From the NCBI GenBank assembly GCA_002946415.1, contig NJPS01000043.1, positions 372,001 to 436,000 on the forward strand: DNA of 64,000 bases. Direction: 5' to 3'. Below, piece by piece: positions 9,465-20,417 of this stretch. A model generated the notes under the pieces. The model was given only the letters and a program-made list of their open reading frames with translations, was not told where the DNA came from and did not search any database. The stretch's first letter is position 1; every line of letters starts with the position of its first letter. Both the position numbers and the translations under genes were made by a program. Source of the DNA: Rutstroemia sp. NJR-2017a BVV2. Taxonomy: Eukaryota; Ascomycota; Leotiomycetes; Helotiales; Rutstroemiaceae.

Positions 9465-12458
9465 CTACTTGGATTCCGAAGCATCGCCCTTGGGCACAAG
9501 AGGTTCAATATTCCAAATCATCTCCGCATACTCGTTAATACATCTATCACTGCTGAAGAAACCCATTCTCGCAACACTTGTGATAGTCTTGGTCAACCAC
9601 TCATCTTGGTTCTTGTAGGCCTCATCGACCAAAGCTTGAGTTTGGTTGTAGCTGTGGAAGTCATCAGAGACAAGGTAGTAGTCACCATGATCTTGGATAG
9701 CAGCAACAAGTGCACCGAAAGCGCCGGCATCACCGAATGTGCCCTTGTGAATCTCATCGAATACCTTTTGAAGATCAGGGTCGAGTTGATGAGAACCATA
9801 GGTGTGTGCATGACGAAGGTCCTCGACGTCTTCGGCCAGGTTACCGAATAGGAAGATGTTGTTCTCTCCGATTTCACGGGTAATTTCGATCTAGTAGATG
9901 TTAGCAATATGTCCGCAGGAAGCATGGAGTAAGACTCACGTTGGCACCGTCACAAGTACCAATAATCAAACCACCATTGAGCACAAACTTCATGTTCGAA
10001 GTTCCACTAGCCTCAGTACCAGCAGTTGAGATATGTTCACTGATATCACTTGCAGGGCAAATGATCTCGGCCTTGGAGACGTTGTAATCTTCCAAGAAAA
10101 TGACCTTCAGCAGATCTCCAACATCTTTGTCGTTGTTGACCACGGAGCCAACCTTGTTGATGAGATGAATAATTGTCTTGGCCATCCAGTAACCAGGTGC
10201 AGCCTTTCCACCGAAGATCGACACACGAGGAGCGAGCTTCTTTCGCTCTTCAGGAGACATTGACTTGATGGCTAGATATCTATGAATGACTCCGAAGATG
10301 TTCAGCTGTTGACGCTTATACTCATGTATACGCTTCACTTGGATATCAAACAAAGCAGAGGGGTTGACATCAACACCGGTAGTTGTCTTGATATGTTTTG
10401 CAAGTCGGACCTTGTTTGCAAACTTGATCTCTTGCCACTCCTTCTTGAACTCTTTGTCATCAGCGTATTGCTCAAGCTTGTTGAGTAAAGTCAGATCCTT
10501 GAGGAACTCATAGCCACCGAGCTTGCTAGCAATCAGCTCGGACAGTCTCGGGTTAGCTTGATGTAGCCATCTTCTTGGTGTGATTCCGTTGGTAACGTTG
10601 GTAAATTTGTCGGGTCCAAAGATCCTAACGAAGTCCTTGAAAATGGTGGTCTTGATTAAGTCCGAGTGAAGTTCAGCAACACCGTTGACCTTGTGAGAAC
10701 CAACAATTGCCAAGTAGGCCATGCGAACCATCTTAGGCTGAGACTCCTCAATAATCGAGACTCGAGACAGCAGTTCTCTGTCTCCAGGGAACTTGCGCTC
10801 AACACTCTGCAAGAAGTACAGATTGATCTCGTAGATGATTTGCAAATGTCTTGGTAACAAGTTCTGGAAAAGAGGAACCGACCATTTCTCGAGAGCTTCA
10901 GGAAGAACTGTATGGTTTGTGTAGCCGAACTAAAGATTTCAATAAGCACGAGATCTAGAAAAATCAATGGGGAGACTTACAGTCTGGGTAACAATCGTCC
11001 ATGCCTCGTCCCACTCGAGTCCCTCCAGATCAATCAAGATACGTTGTAGCTCGACGACGGCGAGAGTTGGGTGGGTGTCATTCAGCTGGATAGCAACTTG
11101 TTCAGGGAACTCTTTCCAAGCACGCTTAGACTTCTTGAATCGACGAACGATATCGTACAATGAGGCAGCAACCCAGAAGTATTGCTGCTTCAATCGAAGC
11201 TCCTTTCCTCGATCAAGGTTATCATTGGGGTATAAAACAGCGCTGATTGTCTCAGCACGCTGTTGATCGGCGACTGAGTTCTCGTAGTCTCCGCTGTTGA
11301 ACTTTTGGAAGTCGAACTCTCCACTGGCAGCTTTGCTGGACCATAAGCGCAAGTTGTTGGTAGCAGATGTGCCGAAACCAGGAATTGGTACATCATATGC
11401 AACGGCCTTAACAATTTCACCTCCTTCCCAGACTGTGTTTGCTTTGCCTTGCTCGTCCTGGTATTTTCTTACGTTGCCGAAGAATTGAATCTGAGAATAG
11501 TTAGCGCAGACGAGGTGGAAGATGCTGGAGAAAACCTACGTCGACAACAATGTCGTGTCTGGGGAACTCCCATGGGTTGAAGTCCAACCAATAATCAGGC
11601 ACCTCGACTTGGTATCCATCCACAATTTCCTGCTTGAAGATACCATATCTGTATCTCAAACCATAACCCCATGCCGGATAACTCAAAGAGGCAAGCGAAT
11701 CCAAGAAACAAGCAGCCAAACGTCCGAGACCACCGTTACCCAAGGCAGCGTCGTGCTCTTGGTCGATGATATCCTCGATCCGGAAACCGAGCTCTGAAAG
11801 TCCCTCTAACGAGAAAGTCAGTGGATGCATGCAGATTTTGATACAGCTATAGCAATCATACCTTTAGCGGCATTCTTCAAACCCACGTTCAACATGGCAT
11901 TATCCAAAGCTCTCCCCATCAAGAACTCCAAACTCAAATAGTACACACGCTTTGTATCAGCGAAGGTCTGTCTCTGCTGAGTGCGGTTCCACTCTGTGAT
12001 CAACTTGTCCCGGAAAGCAAGACTAGCAGCAGCATATGCAGCCGTCTCATCGCAGTTGAACATACTGCGAGCTAGTGTAGTTTCAACATGACGAACGACT
12101 TCTCTTTCGAACTCATCCTTGTTTGAGAAACCCTTTGCAGTGTATTTCTTCCATGCTTCGCGTTGGGGTTCTGGGATAGAAGCTATTCAGGGAAATAGTT
12201 AGTCAAAGCTTGGAAGAGTGCTTCTGGCACACGACAGAAAATAAAGCAGATAATAGCAAGAAACATAGCAGGAGCAGATGGTAGGAAGCAGGAACAGTGA
12301 AACATACCTTCAACGCTCTTGATTTCTCCAGGACCAAAACCAGTGACAGTACGCTTATGCTTTGGTCTCGTCATACTCGCGGGGCCAATTGGACCTTGCA
12401 GATCACTGATTGGAGCCCCGCTCGAGGGACGTCTCTGCCGAGTAGCTGTGGTCGACAT
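9465..12458 (-). CDS. GPH1: Glycogen phosphorylase
   Basis: Cytosolic PLP enzyme releasing glucose-1-phosphate from glycogen (glycosyltransferase family 35). Minus-strand exons 12458-12308, 12182-11862, 11805-11540, 11490-10981, 10929-9940 and 9890-9465 join in frame to 887 residues, the usual fungal length. Recognisable blocks are [35 protein letters not shown] (substrate region), the [11 protein letters not shown] catalytic segment, [14 protein letters not shown], and the PLP-lysine block [15 protein letters not shown] with Lys in SNMKF. The start [14 protein letters not shown] gives a short basic N-terminal extension of the kind that carries regulatory phosphorylation in this family. No more upstream ATG is needed. 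All introns are GT-AG, 49-125 nt. AGGGG (STRE-like) words upstream fit stress control. Confidence 0.97.
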
Positions 12459-14479
12459 GATTGTGTATTCTGTAGTATTGTCCTGCAACCGAAACAAGAG
12501 GTAGGATAGAATCAAAAGATTCGAGGAATTTTGGAATTTGTTCACAAGCTCTCTCTTTTCGTAGGGAGTGTCAAGAAAAAGTAATCAGAAAGAAGGATGT
12601 GATAATAGAGATGAGGGAAGAGGCTTTCGTTGCTAGGATGGTAATGCGTGATGGTTGGTTTGATGTGGTGCGGGGTTATTGGACTGAGGTTGGCGCTGGT
12701 CCAGGGGGAGTGAGGGGTTAAACGTTGGACTTTTCTCGTAGGTGCTTGTATAGGTTGCTTCGTAGTTTGCAGTGAGGTTCTGAGGTTTGGGCGTTTATTG
12801 GAAGGGAGTTTGAAGTACAGCACAATGCTTTTGTCACCTCCCGTAGAATCCTTTTAAAAGAAGTACAGACGAAGGAAGAGAAGAGGTTACTGAAGGACGT
12901 TGAAGAAGTGAAAAAGAATACGGGAATGAAGCAACCAAAAATCCAGAAGGGAAAGAGGGGTGTTTATCATGGAAAGACCGGAAGCTCAACGTCGTCAAAG
13001 CTCCAGCCTTTGCTGCCCAGGTGTCTGTCTGCTTCCTCCCCACCATCGGACCTTCCACCCACCCCACCCCACCTCACCTCGCCTCATGTACTTAAGCAGC
13101 TCGTACGCTGGAGTAATTACATGGGGAAGAAACATACGATCCTCTGTGCATACCCAAAACCCATACCAGAGACAGGGGCAATGTAGCTCTGAAGAGTTTA
13201 GCTTGCCAAACAGTGTGGGGTTATGGTGCCATTCAAAGCATTCCTACAGAGTTACTCTTCACAACGGCATCCTTTTCCAAGACTTTTCCCTGTTTTCCTG
13301 GATGCTACTTCTCTAACAGTTGCGCAGTCGTGCAGTCGTGCAGTTGTGCAGTCGCGCACCATGAGCTGTTTCCCCCACCTCCCCCCGCGAAGGATGGGAA
13401 AATGGCCTGTTAATGACGATCACAAACATTCTCCGAGATCCGTCTGCCCTAACCACCACCCACCAAAAGCCTCAATTATCCGATGAGAAGCTATATATTC
13501 TGATGAAGATACACGCCATTGCGTATTCCTCAATCCGCTCACCCTACTGACTCTATCCAACAACTCTACTCTACCGTGGCACCTAGAACTTGGGGCCTAG
13601 GCGGATCCTTGTGTTTAGCGGGGTTGACCGGCTACAAAATGGTGCTATGCAAACTATGGAGCTTTCTAGCCTCTCGGACCAACTCCAAATGATCATCTCA
13701 ACAATCGTATCGTAGTAGCTTATTCTCCAGGAATTGGAAAGCAATCTGCGATCTACGTATATCATAGTTTTCCCTTATACTAAAGTACAAGTGAGAACGC
13801 CATCCGCTGCGTTGGCAAATGATTGGCCCTGAGATAGCCACCCGCATGAGTAAATCTGCTGAATAAGTGTTTCTTCTGGTCACCCGCAACGGCACTTGAC
13901 GTGCATACACGCACTCCATTCAGCATTCAACCTCCAAAAACTGCATTAACATCAATTAAGGCATAGTCTCAATATCGACTATGACCATCTTTTATTCTGT
14001 ATCTTCAAGCATTAAACAAACGTGACTTTAGCTTTCTACAGTGATCTGACATCTCCTATACCCTTTTAGAGTGAATCGTCTGGTAGATCATCGATCCTTC
14101 AACCGAGACATGCTTCCCAACCTGCCCCTACCCGCCCCGTTCTCTTGACCTGAGACCGACCTCCCAAAATCCTATTCCTTATAAACCAATCATTCCTGAA
14201 CTCCATCCAAAACTCAGTATGTGAACCCATATATATATGTAAAGCTCATGAGTGATGCCCAAGCCCGACCAATCAAAACAAGGGAGACGCATAAGATCGT
14301 GTAATACCATCCACCCCGAAACCGAGAGCAACCCAAATCCCAGATCATGCAGCATACTCTTTATAATCTTCACACGTTTCCCAACTCGAACTCCCGTATC
14401 ACCACCCCCAAGAACGCCGGCTTTAATCGCGAAAGGTTTTATTATTCAAAATCGAACATTATGCATCATGCGTAAGAGC
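12459..14479. promoter_or_regulatory. Glycogen phosphorylase promoter/leader region and flank
   Basis: Two kilobases without a supported gene. AGGGG words, the core of the stress response element (CCCCT on the other strand), occur at about 12703, 12713 and 12956, roughly 245-500 bases upstream of the phosphorylase ATG. Five-base words are weak evidence on their own. At 13321-13360 there is a small imperfect CAGTCGTG repeat. The right end holds the 3' untranslated region of the G-alpha gene. Confidence 0.35.
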
Positions 14480-15806
14480 TCAGAGAATACCCGAGTCTTT
14501 GAGAGCGTTTTGTAATATCGTCTCCTTCACTGCGGCGAATACTAGCCGAATGTTCGAAGTATCGGTGGCTTGTGTAAGGCTAATTATGTTAGAGATTGCG
14601 GTTAAAGTAGGAAGCGAGGATAACATACTGAGGATATAGATTAAGATGTGCCCTGTTGACTTGGTTGAACCTCCAAAGAAGATACTTTGCTGCTCTATTC
14701 AAGTCATTGCCACCAGAGTAATCTGGGAAGTAGTTGGCCAGGGGTGACCGGGTGAGTTTCTGCTTGAACAGGTCGACCTTGTTGAGGAAGAGGATAATAC
14801 TAGTTCGCATGAACCATCGTGAGTTGACGACCGAGTCAAACAACACCAGACTCTCCATCATACGGTTCTGAAAAGCTTTAGTAAAGGAGGGGTAGCGGGG
14901 AAGGGAATTGCATTAATTACCTGGTTGCTCTCCTCCAATAGGACTTGGTCGTACTCGCTCAACGCAACACAGAAGATGATCGACGTAACATTCTCAAAGC
15001 AATGAATCCATTTCTTTCTCTCACTTCTCTGCCCGCCAACATCGAACATACTACCACACAGTTAGCAAAGAGCACCATGATGTCCATGCAAAATACTGAC
15101 TGAATGCTTAAAGAGCCCATGGTGAATCTGGTTTCGTAGATACCAGTGGTCTTAGTTCTAGCCCTCAGGACATCTGCTTCTACCGGAATATAGTCTGCAG
15201 CGGCGATCCTTCCAGCTTCCTCAAAGAAACTGCAATGATTAGAATCTCATCGTTGATGGCAATCGGGGATCGGAACATACTATGGAGCAGAATCCATCAA
15301 ATAGAATTCGCTCTGCCTCGCCAATACACGTTCTACACTTGAGTCCCTCCATACTGATGCAACAGCTACACCAACCTTGGGATTGAGTGGTGTATGCGGA
15401 TCCGGGTCGACTTGATATTCCAACAGAAATGAACCAAATTCCTTATTCGCCGGATTTGAAGGCTCGATATCCATCTGTCGCATCGCTCCAACCAATGCTT
15501 TGGCGCAATCCATTAAATTTTTGTATATTGTCAATCGATATAAGGCCAGTTCGTCCACAGTGTAGCCATTCTGATGTATAATCTTCATCTGCTTGACGAT
15601 TGTCGATTTTCCACTCTCACCGGATCCTGTTGTTACGAGTGTTAGTCCCTCATCAGACCGCACCATTATTTCATCCACATACCCAATAAAAGTATCTTGC
15701 ATTCCCGTCGTAGTCTTTTCGAATCTTCCTCCAATTTCTTATCGATCATCTGACTCCGCTTCTTCTGGTCCCCATCCTCCGAATTAGAGCTCATACAAGC
15801 ACCCAT
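14480..15806 (-). CDS. gna-3: Heterotrimeric G protein alpha subunit, group III (GNA-3 type)
   Basis: Membrane-attached GTPase relaying receptor signals, commonly nutrient sensing to adenylate cyclase. Exons 15806-15683, 15626-15281, 15229-15101, 15050-14921, 14867-14629 and 14579-14480 give 355 residues, matching the family. The N-terminus MGACMSS has Gly2 for myristoylation and Cys4 for palmitoylation. The P-loop GSGESGKS is rebuilt exactly across intron 1. Also seen are [12 protein letters not shown] (switch I Arg/Thr), [19 protein letters not shown] (switch II), [12 protein letters not shown] (NKxD guanine specificity) and [10 protein letters not shown] near the end. The C-terminus ...LKDSGIL has no Cys at position -4, so it lacks the pertussis-toxin site of group I subunits. 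This and the N-terminal sequence place it in group III. The upstream gap of 4.6 kb is unusually long. Confidence 0.96.
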
Positions 15807-16468
15807 CGTATCCTCTTTTGCTAGCTGCAAAGGCAGCTTCCGCCTTTCCTTGTACTTATTCCCCTCCGCAGATTGGCGATTGGCGTAATTCGAGTTCGAT
15901 GATTATGATTCTGATTGTCCTCGAAGCCCGATGGTGGGTTTTTTTCGTCGAAGTTACAAAATGGAGGTGTGACGTTATACCGTAGACCAACCTCAATATC
16001 CAACACACATTCACAAGGCTATCGATTCGCGGGCGGGCTCAATTGTTCTCGGTGTGTATTTGCGCAATAATAGAATTGAATTCGAAGTCGTGTTCGTCTC
16101 TATGCTGGAAAGTCTGGGCCGAACTAATTATATCGATGATACTCGAAGAGCTGACACCGAAAATAGAGTGAAAGATTGTATTTGCCGCAAGTCGAATCCC
16201 CGTTTAGCACCGAGTCCCCACAACCCACAGTGAGAAGCGGATGACGAGTAGCAAAGAGGTCTTACAAGATTACCCGAGGCCGAGCTGCGATCTTTTCTCT
16301 TCTGTTTTGTCGTTCGTTGTCGAATGGTTGTCCTAACAATTCGAACAAAGGGTATTGTGTTATTGGTGGATTGTGGATTCGAGATGGGGTTTGGCGAAAG
16401 GTAGAAAGGCGGAGTGAATCAATATGATGAAATTCTCGCGGTTAGTGGTGAACAGCAGCAAGGGCCGT

Positions 16469-16497
16469 GGATGCTGGATGCTGGATGCTGGATGCTT
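16469..16497. repeat. GGATGCT microsatellite
   Basis: Four near-perfect tandem copies of the 7-base unit GGATGCT in the G-alpha upstream region. Confidence 0.8.
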
Positions 16498-16745
16498 TGA
16501 TGAATCTTTTTTTTAGATTGCTCTGGTTCTGGTTGCTTCGTACTTTCGTACCTTCGTAGTTTTGGTTGCTCTGGGTGCTTTGGTTGCTTTGATTGACGAA
16601 AGAGGTGGTTGGGGGGGCCTGCTACCTGGGCCTGGGGGGGTTGATGTTTGATTGTCAGAAGTGGACTGGAGTGGGCGAGAAATAATTTAGAGTGATGGTC
16701 GTAGCTTTTTCTGCGCACTCGATCGAGCTTGCTCATTCGTGTGAA

Positions 16746-16772
16746 GTGTGCAATGTGCAATGTGCAATGTGC
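16746..16772. repeat. GTGCAAT microsatellite
   Basis: Three and a half tandem copies of a 7-base GTGCAAT unit upstream of G-alpha. Confidence 0.75.
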
Positions 16773-18366
16773 GGTCCACGGGTGTTGTGTGCAGCAAGTG
16801 CGGTTTTAAGTTTTTTAATGGAGAAACTTGATGTAATGACTTGACTGAGTTGACCGATGTGACCGCCGGGAACTGACAATGGTTCAATGGTTCAATGGCT
16901 TTCTCACTTGTGTGATGTCTCTCGCATCCGAGAGAATCTGCGCAGACTGCTTGTGGTAGGTGGTTGAGGAGGACATGTAAGATCTCACAGACAGTAGTAG
17001 ACTGATGCGCGACTCGGAATTGAAGATTTCTTCTCTCGTTGAAGAGAAGCAGCTATCCAAAGCTCTCACGCACGGCTACGGCTACGTGTGCGGTCCCTGG
17101 TGTGGACGGCATATAATACATAGTCCTCGATTAGCGCACCACGAGTACCAGTATACAAAGTACATACATCTTATCTACCCACCCAGTGGTCCGTAAACAG
17201 CGGGGAGGCCTTTGGCCCGAGAGGTGCCTCAAGATCAGCCACTAGGGCTTGAGCGGTGATAGTTTCCTTCCCTTCTCACAGCTCGAACTTCGCTTGGGAG
17301 CTCTGCAAACACGTCGCATTCTTGGACAGCTCGTATGAGAGACTGAGAGTATACCTGCAGTGTTGTATCGTGAGGGCGGCCAAGCTATGCCACCTTACCC
17401 AATCGCCTGGACAGCTCAAAGCTCCGAGCGTCCAAGTGACACTTTCCAAAACATTGACGGAAAGTTAGCGATACGAAGGACGGTTACACGGGAGCACAGA
17501 GTATTAGATATGCACCATCATCTCCACATTACTCATTCATCACTCATCACTCATCCATCGCTCCATCGCTGCATCGCTGCATCTCAGCTAACCGTCAGCC
17601 CGATGTGTGGCAGGCGGTAACATGACAGAGCCGTCCTACTCGTTCGGACACACACACGCACAAAGGCACAATGGATATCTACATGCAGAGCACATTATTC
17701 CATTCGCAGCTGCGCCTTCAGCACATTTCCAAACAAAGGCCGTGCTTGCCGCATCTTTATATTTCTGATACTTTTTATAGATTCCCGACACAGGGACAGG
17801 ACCCCCAAGCCAACCAAAACAGGTCCAATTTCGATTTCCCATAACCCATTTCCCGTTTCTTGCGAGATGAGGATGAACACTCTTTGGCCAGAGCGTTTCC
17901 TCTCACACTCTCTCCTTCACTCCTCACGAGGGAAACGTCTTGGTATGGGTCCAACCTGATATTAAAGTGACGATCACCAAGCTACCAACGCCCTATGGAG
18001 CGGAGCATGTATCTCCTGCAAAGCAAATCATCCCTCGACCTGTTATTATGTTAACCCATGCTTTCGCGGGCCTTGAAACTATTTCAAACCAGGAGCTGGC
18101 TGTACCTCCAATGCTCTACCAATCCACCCACGTGGTGAACACCAGACTGAAACTACAAAGACACATGGCTTTTCCACCAGAATTTCGGCACAACGTAGGC
18201 GGTACTCGTTTCACTGCTCTCCTCTCCTTCACTCGCGACCCTGCTCATATCAACGCGTCTACCTACCCTGTCCGCCATCACATCACCATTCATCACATCA
18301 CAGACGGGTAAAGAGTAAACACTTACCCAACCAGGTACCTGCCTCGCTTTCCCTTCCCTTAGCCTA

Positions 18367-18437
18367 TCCCTCCCATCCCTCCCATCCCTCCCATCCCTCC
18401 CATCCCTCCCATCCCTCCCATCCCATCCCATCCCATC
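18367..18437. repeat. CCCATCCCT tandem repeat (pyrimidine tract)
   Basis: About seven copies of a 9-base TCCCATCCC unit decaying into 5-base CCCAT units. This is a strongly strand-asymmetric pyrimidine tract on the plus strand, able in principle to form unusual DNA structures or vary in length. Confidence 0.85.
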
Positions 18438-19570
18438 TCACCCCAGAGGCATAACCATTTCACCGGAATCAGCACCCTTTAATCTCATTGGCCCATCCGC
18501 AATGCCATCACCCAGCACCCCGTCCCCCATCACCGATCATGCAGCCATGCCTCTCCATCCCACAGCGCCACTCGAATCCAGTAAAAATCAAATAAAAGCC
18601 CTATTTCCGCCTCGCGCAAGGCTTTCTATTCACAGAATATCGCTCAATATAGACACACTCGGAGTCCAATCAGACGGTTTACCCGCGACACGATTTTTTT
18701 GGAAACTTGAATCTTAGCCGCAACTTTACAACTTGTCTACATCCAAATTCGTAATCATATAAACTTTAAGTTGCAAGTTAAGTTACAAGTTACTATCTTT
18801 GGGAGCTACCAATCCAATCATCTATATGTACTACTGCCAAATTAATGCAGGGCGTATTTTTATCCCATCTTTAATGCGAATGTCACCTCTATTCAATCCA
18901 ATACCAATACCGACACCACAAATACCGTCGGCTCTTGTTTCCTACTCCACATCTCTCAAGCCTCCCTTGCCTCTCCGGGGGGGAAAAAACAGGCCGATTT
19001 GGGATAAGATATTGTTGCTGATTACTGATGTCAAATGAATATCCCGATTGATTCAACCAATTATAATGTTTTCATTGTCCCACTGTCTTTACGGTATTGT
19101 TGTCGGCCTGTTATTTTTACGCCGGAGAGCTTGCCGTACTCCCATTCCGTCCAATTCCGCCCATCTGCTCACCTCATTGATTGCCCTCCCCTCCATCTCT
19201 CCCTCCCCGTCAATCACTTCATTCTTCCTCCTGTCCCATCCCTCTCGCCCTCCTCCCTCCCTCTCTCACTCGCTACCCATCCACCCATCCACCCGTCCAT
19301 CCATCATCCCTCCCACTTCCCACTTCTCCTCCCCCCCTCCTCAACAACATCCCAGCCCGCCACGCGACAGCCCCGCTCCCTCCCTTCTCTCCCCTTCCCG
19401 GCAACCTCAATCCAGAGTTCATACAGTACAGAGAGCATAAATAAACGAAAAAAAACTCAAAACTCAACTCGGATATCTCATCACGTCATCACTGCGACCG
19501 ACCTGGACTTGGGCGTTTTAGAGGCCGGAGCTTCTACACTGAAGAGTTCTGGTGATTAGGTTAGTTTGAT

Positions 19571-19604
19571 CTATGCTATGCTATGCTTTGCTATGCTATG
19601 CTAT
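19571..19604. repeat. CTATG microsatellite
   Basis: About seven copies of the 5-base unit CTATG, with one CTTTG variant, just downstream of the CT-rich block at 19.1-19.4 kb. Confidence 0.85.
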
Positions 19605-20417
19605 ACATATACGTATTGTAGCATATATACCCACCCACATGCATATAGATGAAAGTAGCCCACCAACTCACTCACTCACGCATGAACAAGGACATCAAAT
19701 CATACATAAACCCACGCTGTACTACACCAGAGCACAGCACACAAGCTCGCACGAAATAGCCCTGATTGGGATATACCACAAGGTATGCGCAGAGTAGGAG
19801 TTGATGAAAGCGGGTATTTATGTTTATATTTTATTGGAATTTCCTTGAAGTGCTCGCTCGGGTTGAGAAAAGATGGCTCTCTCTTCAACGATACAGAATA
19901 ACACAAACACATGTATACAACTGTAACTTGATTTCAATACCTCGAACTCATCGTCTCCTACTCTACCACCTCATAAATTGCTTCCTACCCGGTTCTATTT
20001 CTTCTTCGACTAGAGCCGAGCCATTCATTCATTCACTCACTACACACTTCAGACGCAAACGCGGATTAAAGGGAGCCTCAGACAAGATTGATATATTTAT
20101 TTTCTAGTCCTTCATTCATTCCTTCCTCCTCAGCCTATGCATATCCATCTCCTTGACCTTAGGCCTTTGCCGAATCCCAACCCCAATTTCAATATCAAAC
20201 GCCAGTCAGCGCCCAACCCTAACTCCCGCTGCGCAAATCATCCTCCCACCACAGAGTAATGCAATATATGATACCCCGTCGCCATCGCCGCCGCCGCACC
20301 ATTGCCGTAACCCGTATTTTCCTTGCATCCATCAATCCATCCATTCCTTCCTTCCTTTCCAAAGGCAGACCGAAAAAATCCAAAATAACACAATCGTAAG
20401 CACCCTGCCTCTTAATA

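Larger units (their letters stand above)
15807..20417. other. 4.6-kb gene-free region upstream of G-alpha
   Basis: No supported protein gene on either strand. The longest frames are low-complexity Ser/Pro/His-rich translations of pyrimidine tracts. Notable are CT-rich blocks on the plus strand at about 18340-18440 and 19140-19400. The second is followed by an A-rich stretch with a CATAAATA word near 19436, which resembles a fungal plus-strand promoter. Several microsatellites are listed separately. The region must include the G-alpha promoter and could carry a long 5' leader or a non-coding transcript. Confidence 0.45.

Noticed and set aside
16170..16210. Possible tRNA B-box (GTCGAATCCCC)
   Set aside because: No matching A-box, anticodon arm or acceptor stem could be folded around it.
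19035..19559. 174-codon plus-strand open frame upstream of G-alpha
   Set aside because: The translation is Pro/Ser/His/Leu low complexity from a pyrimidine tract. It overlaps two other open frames of the same kind and has no motif.
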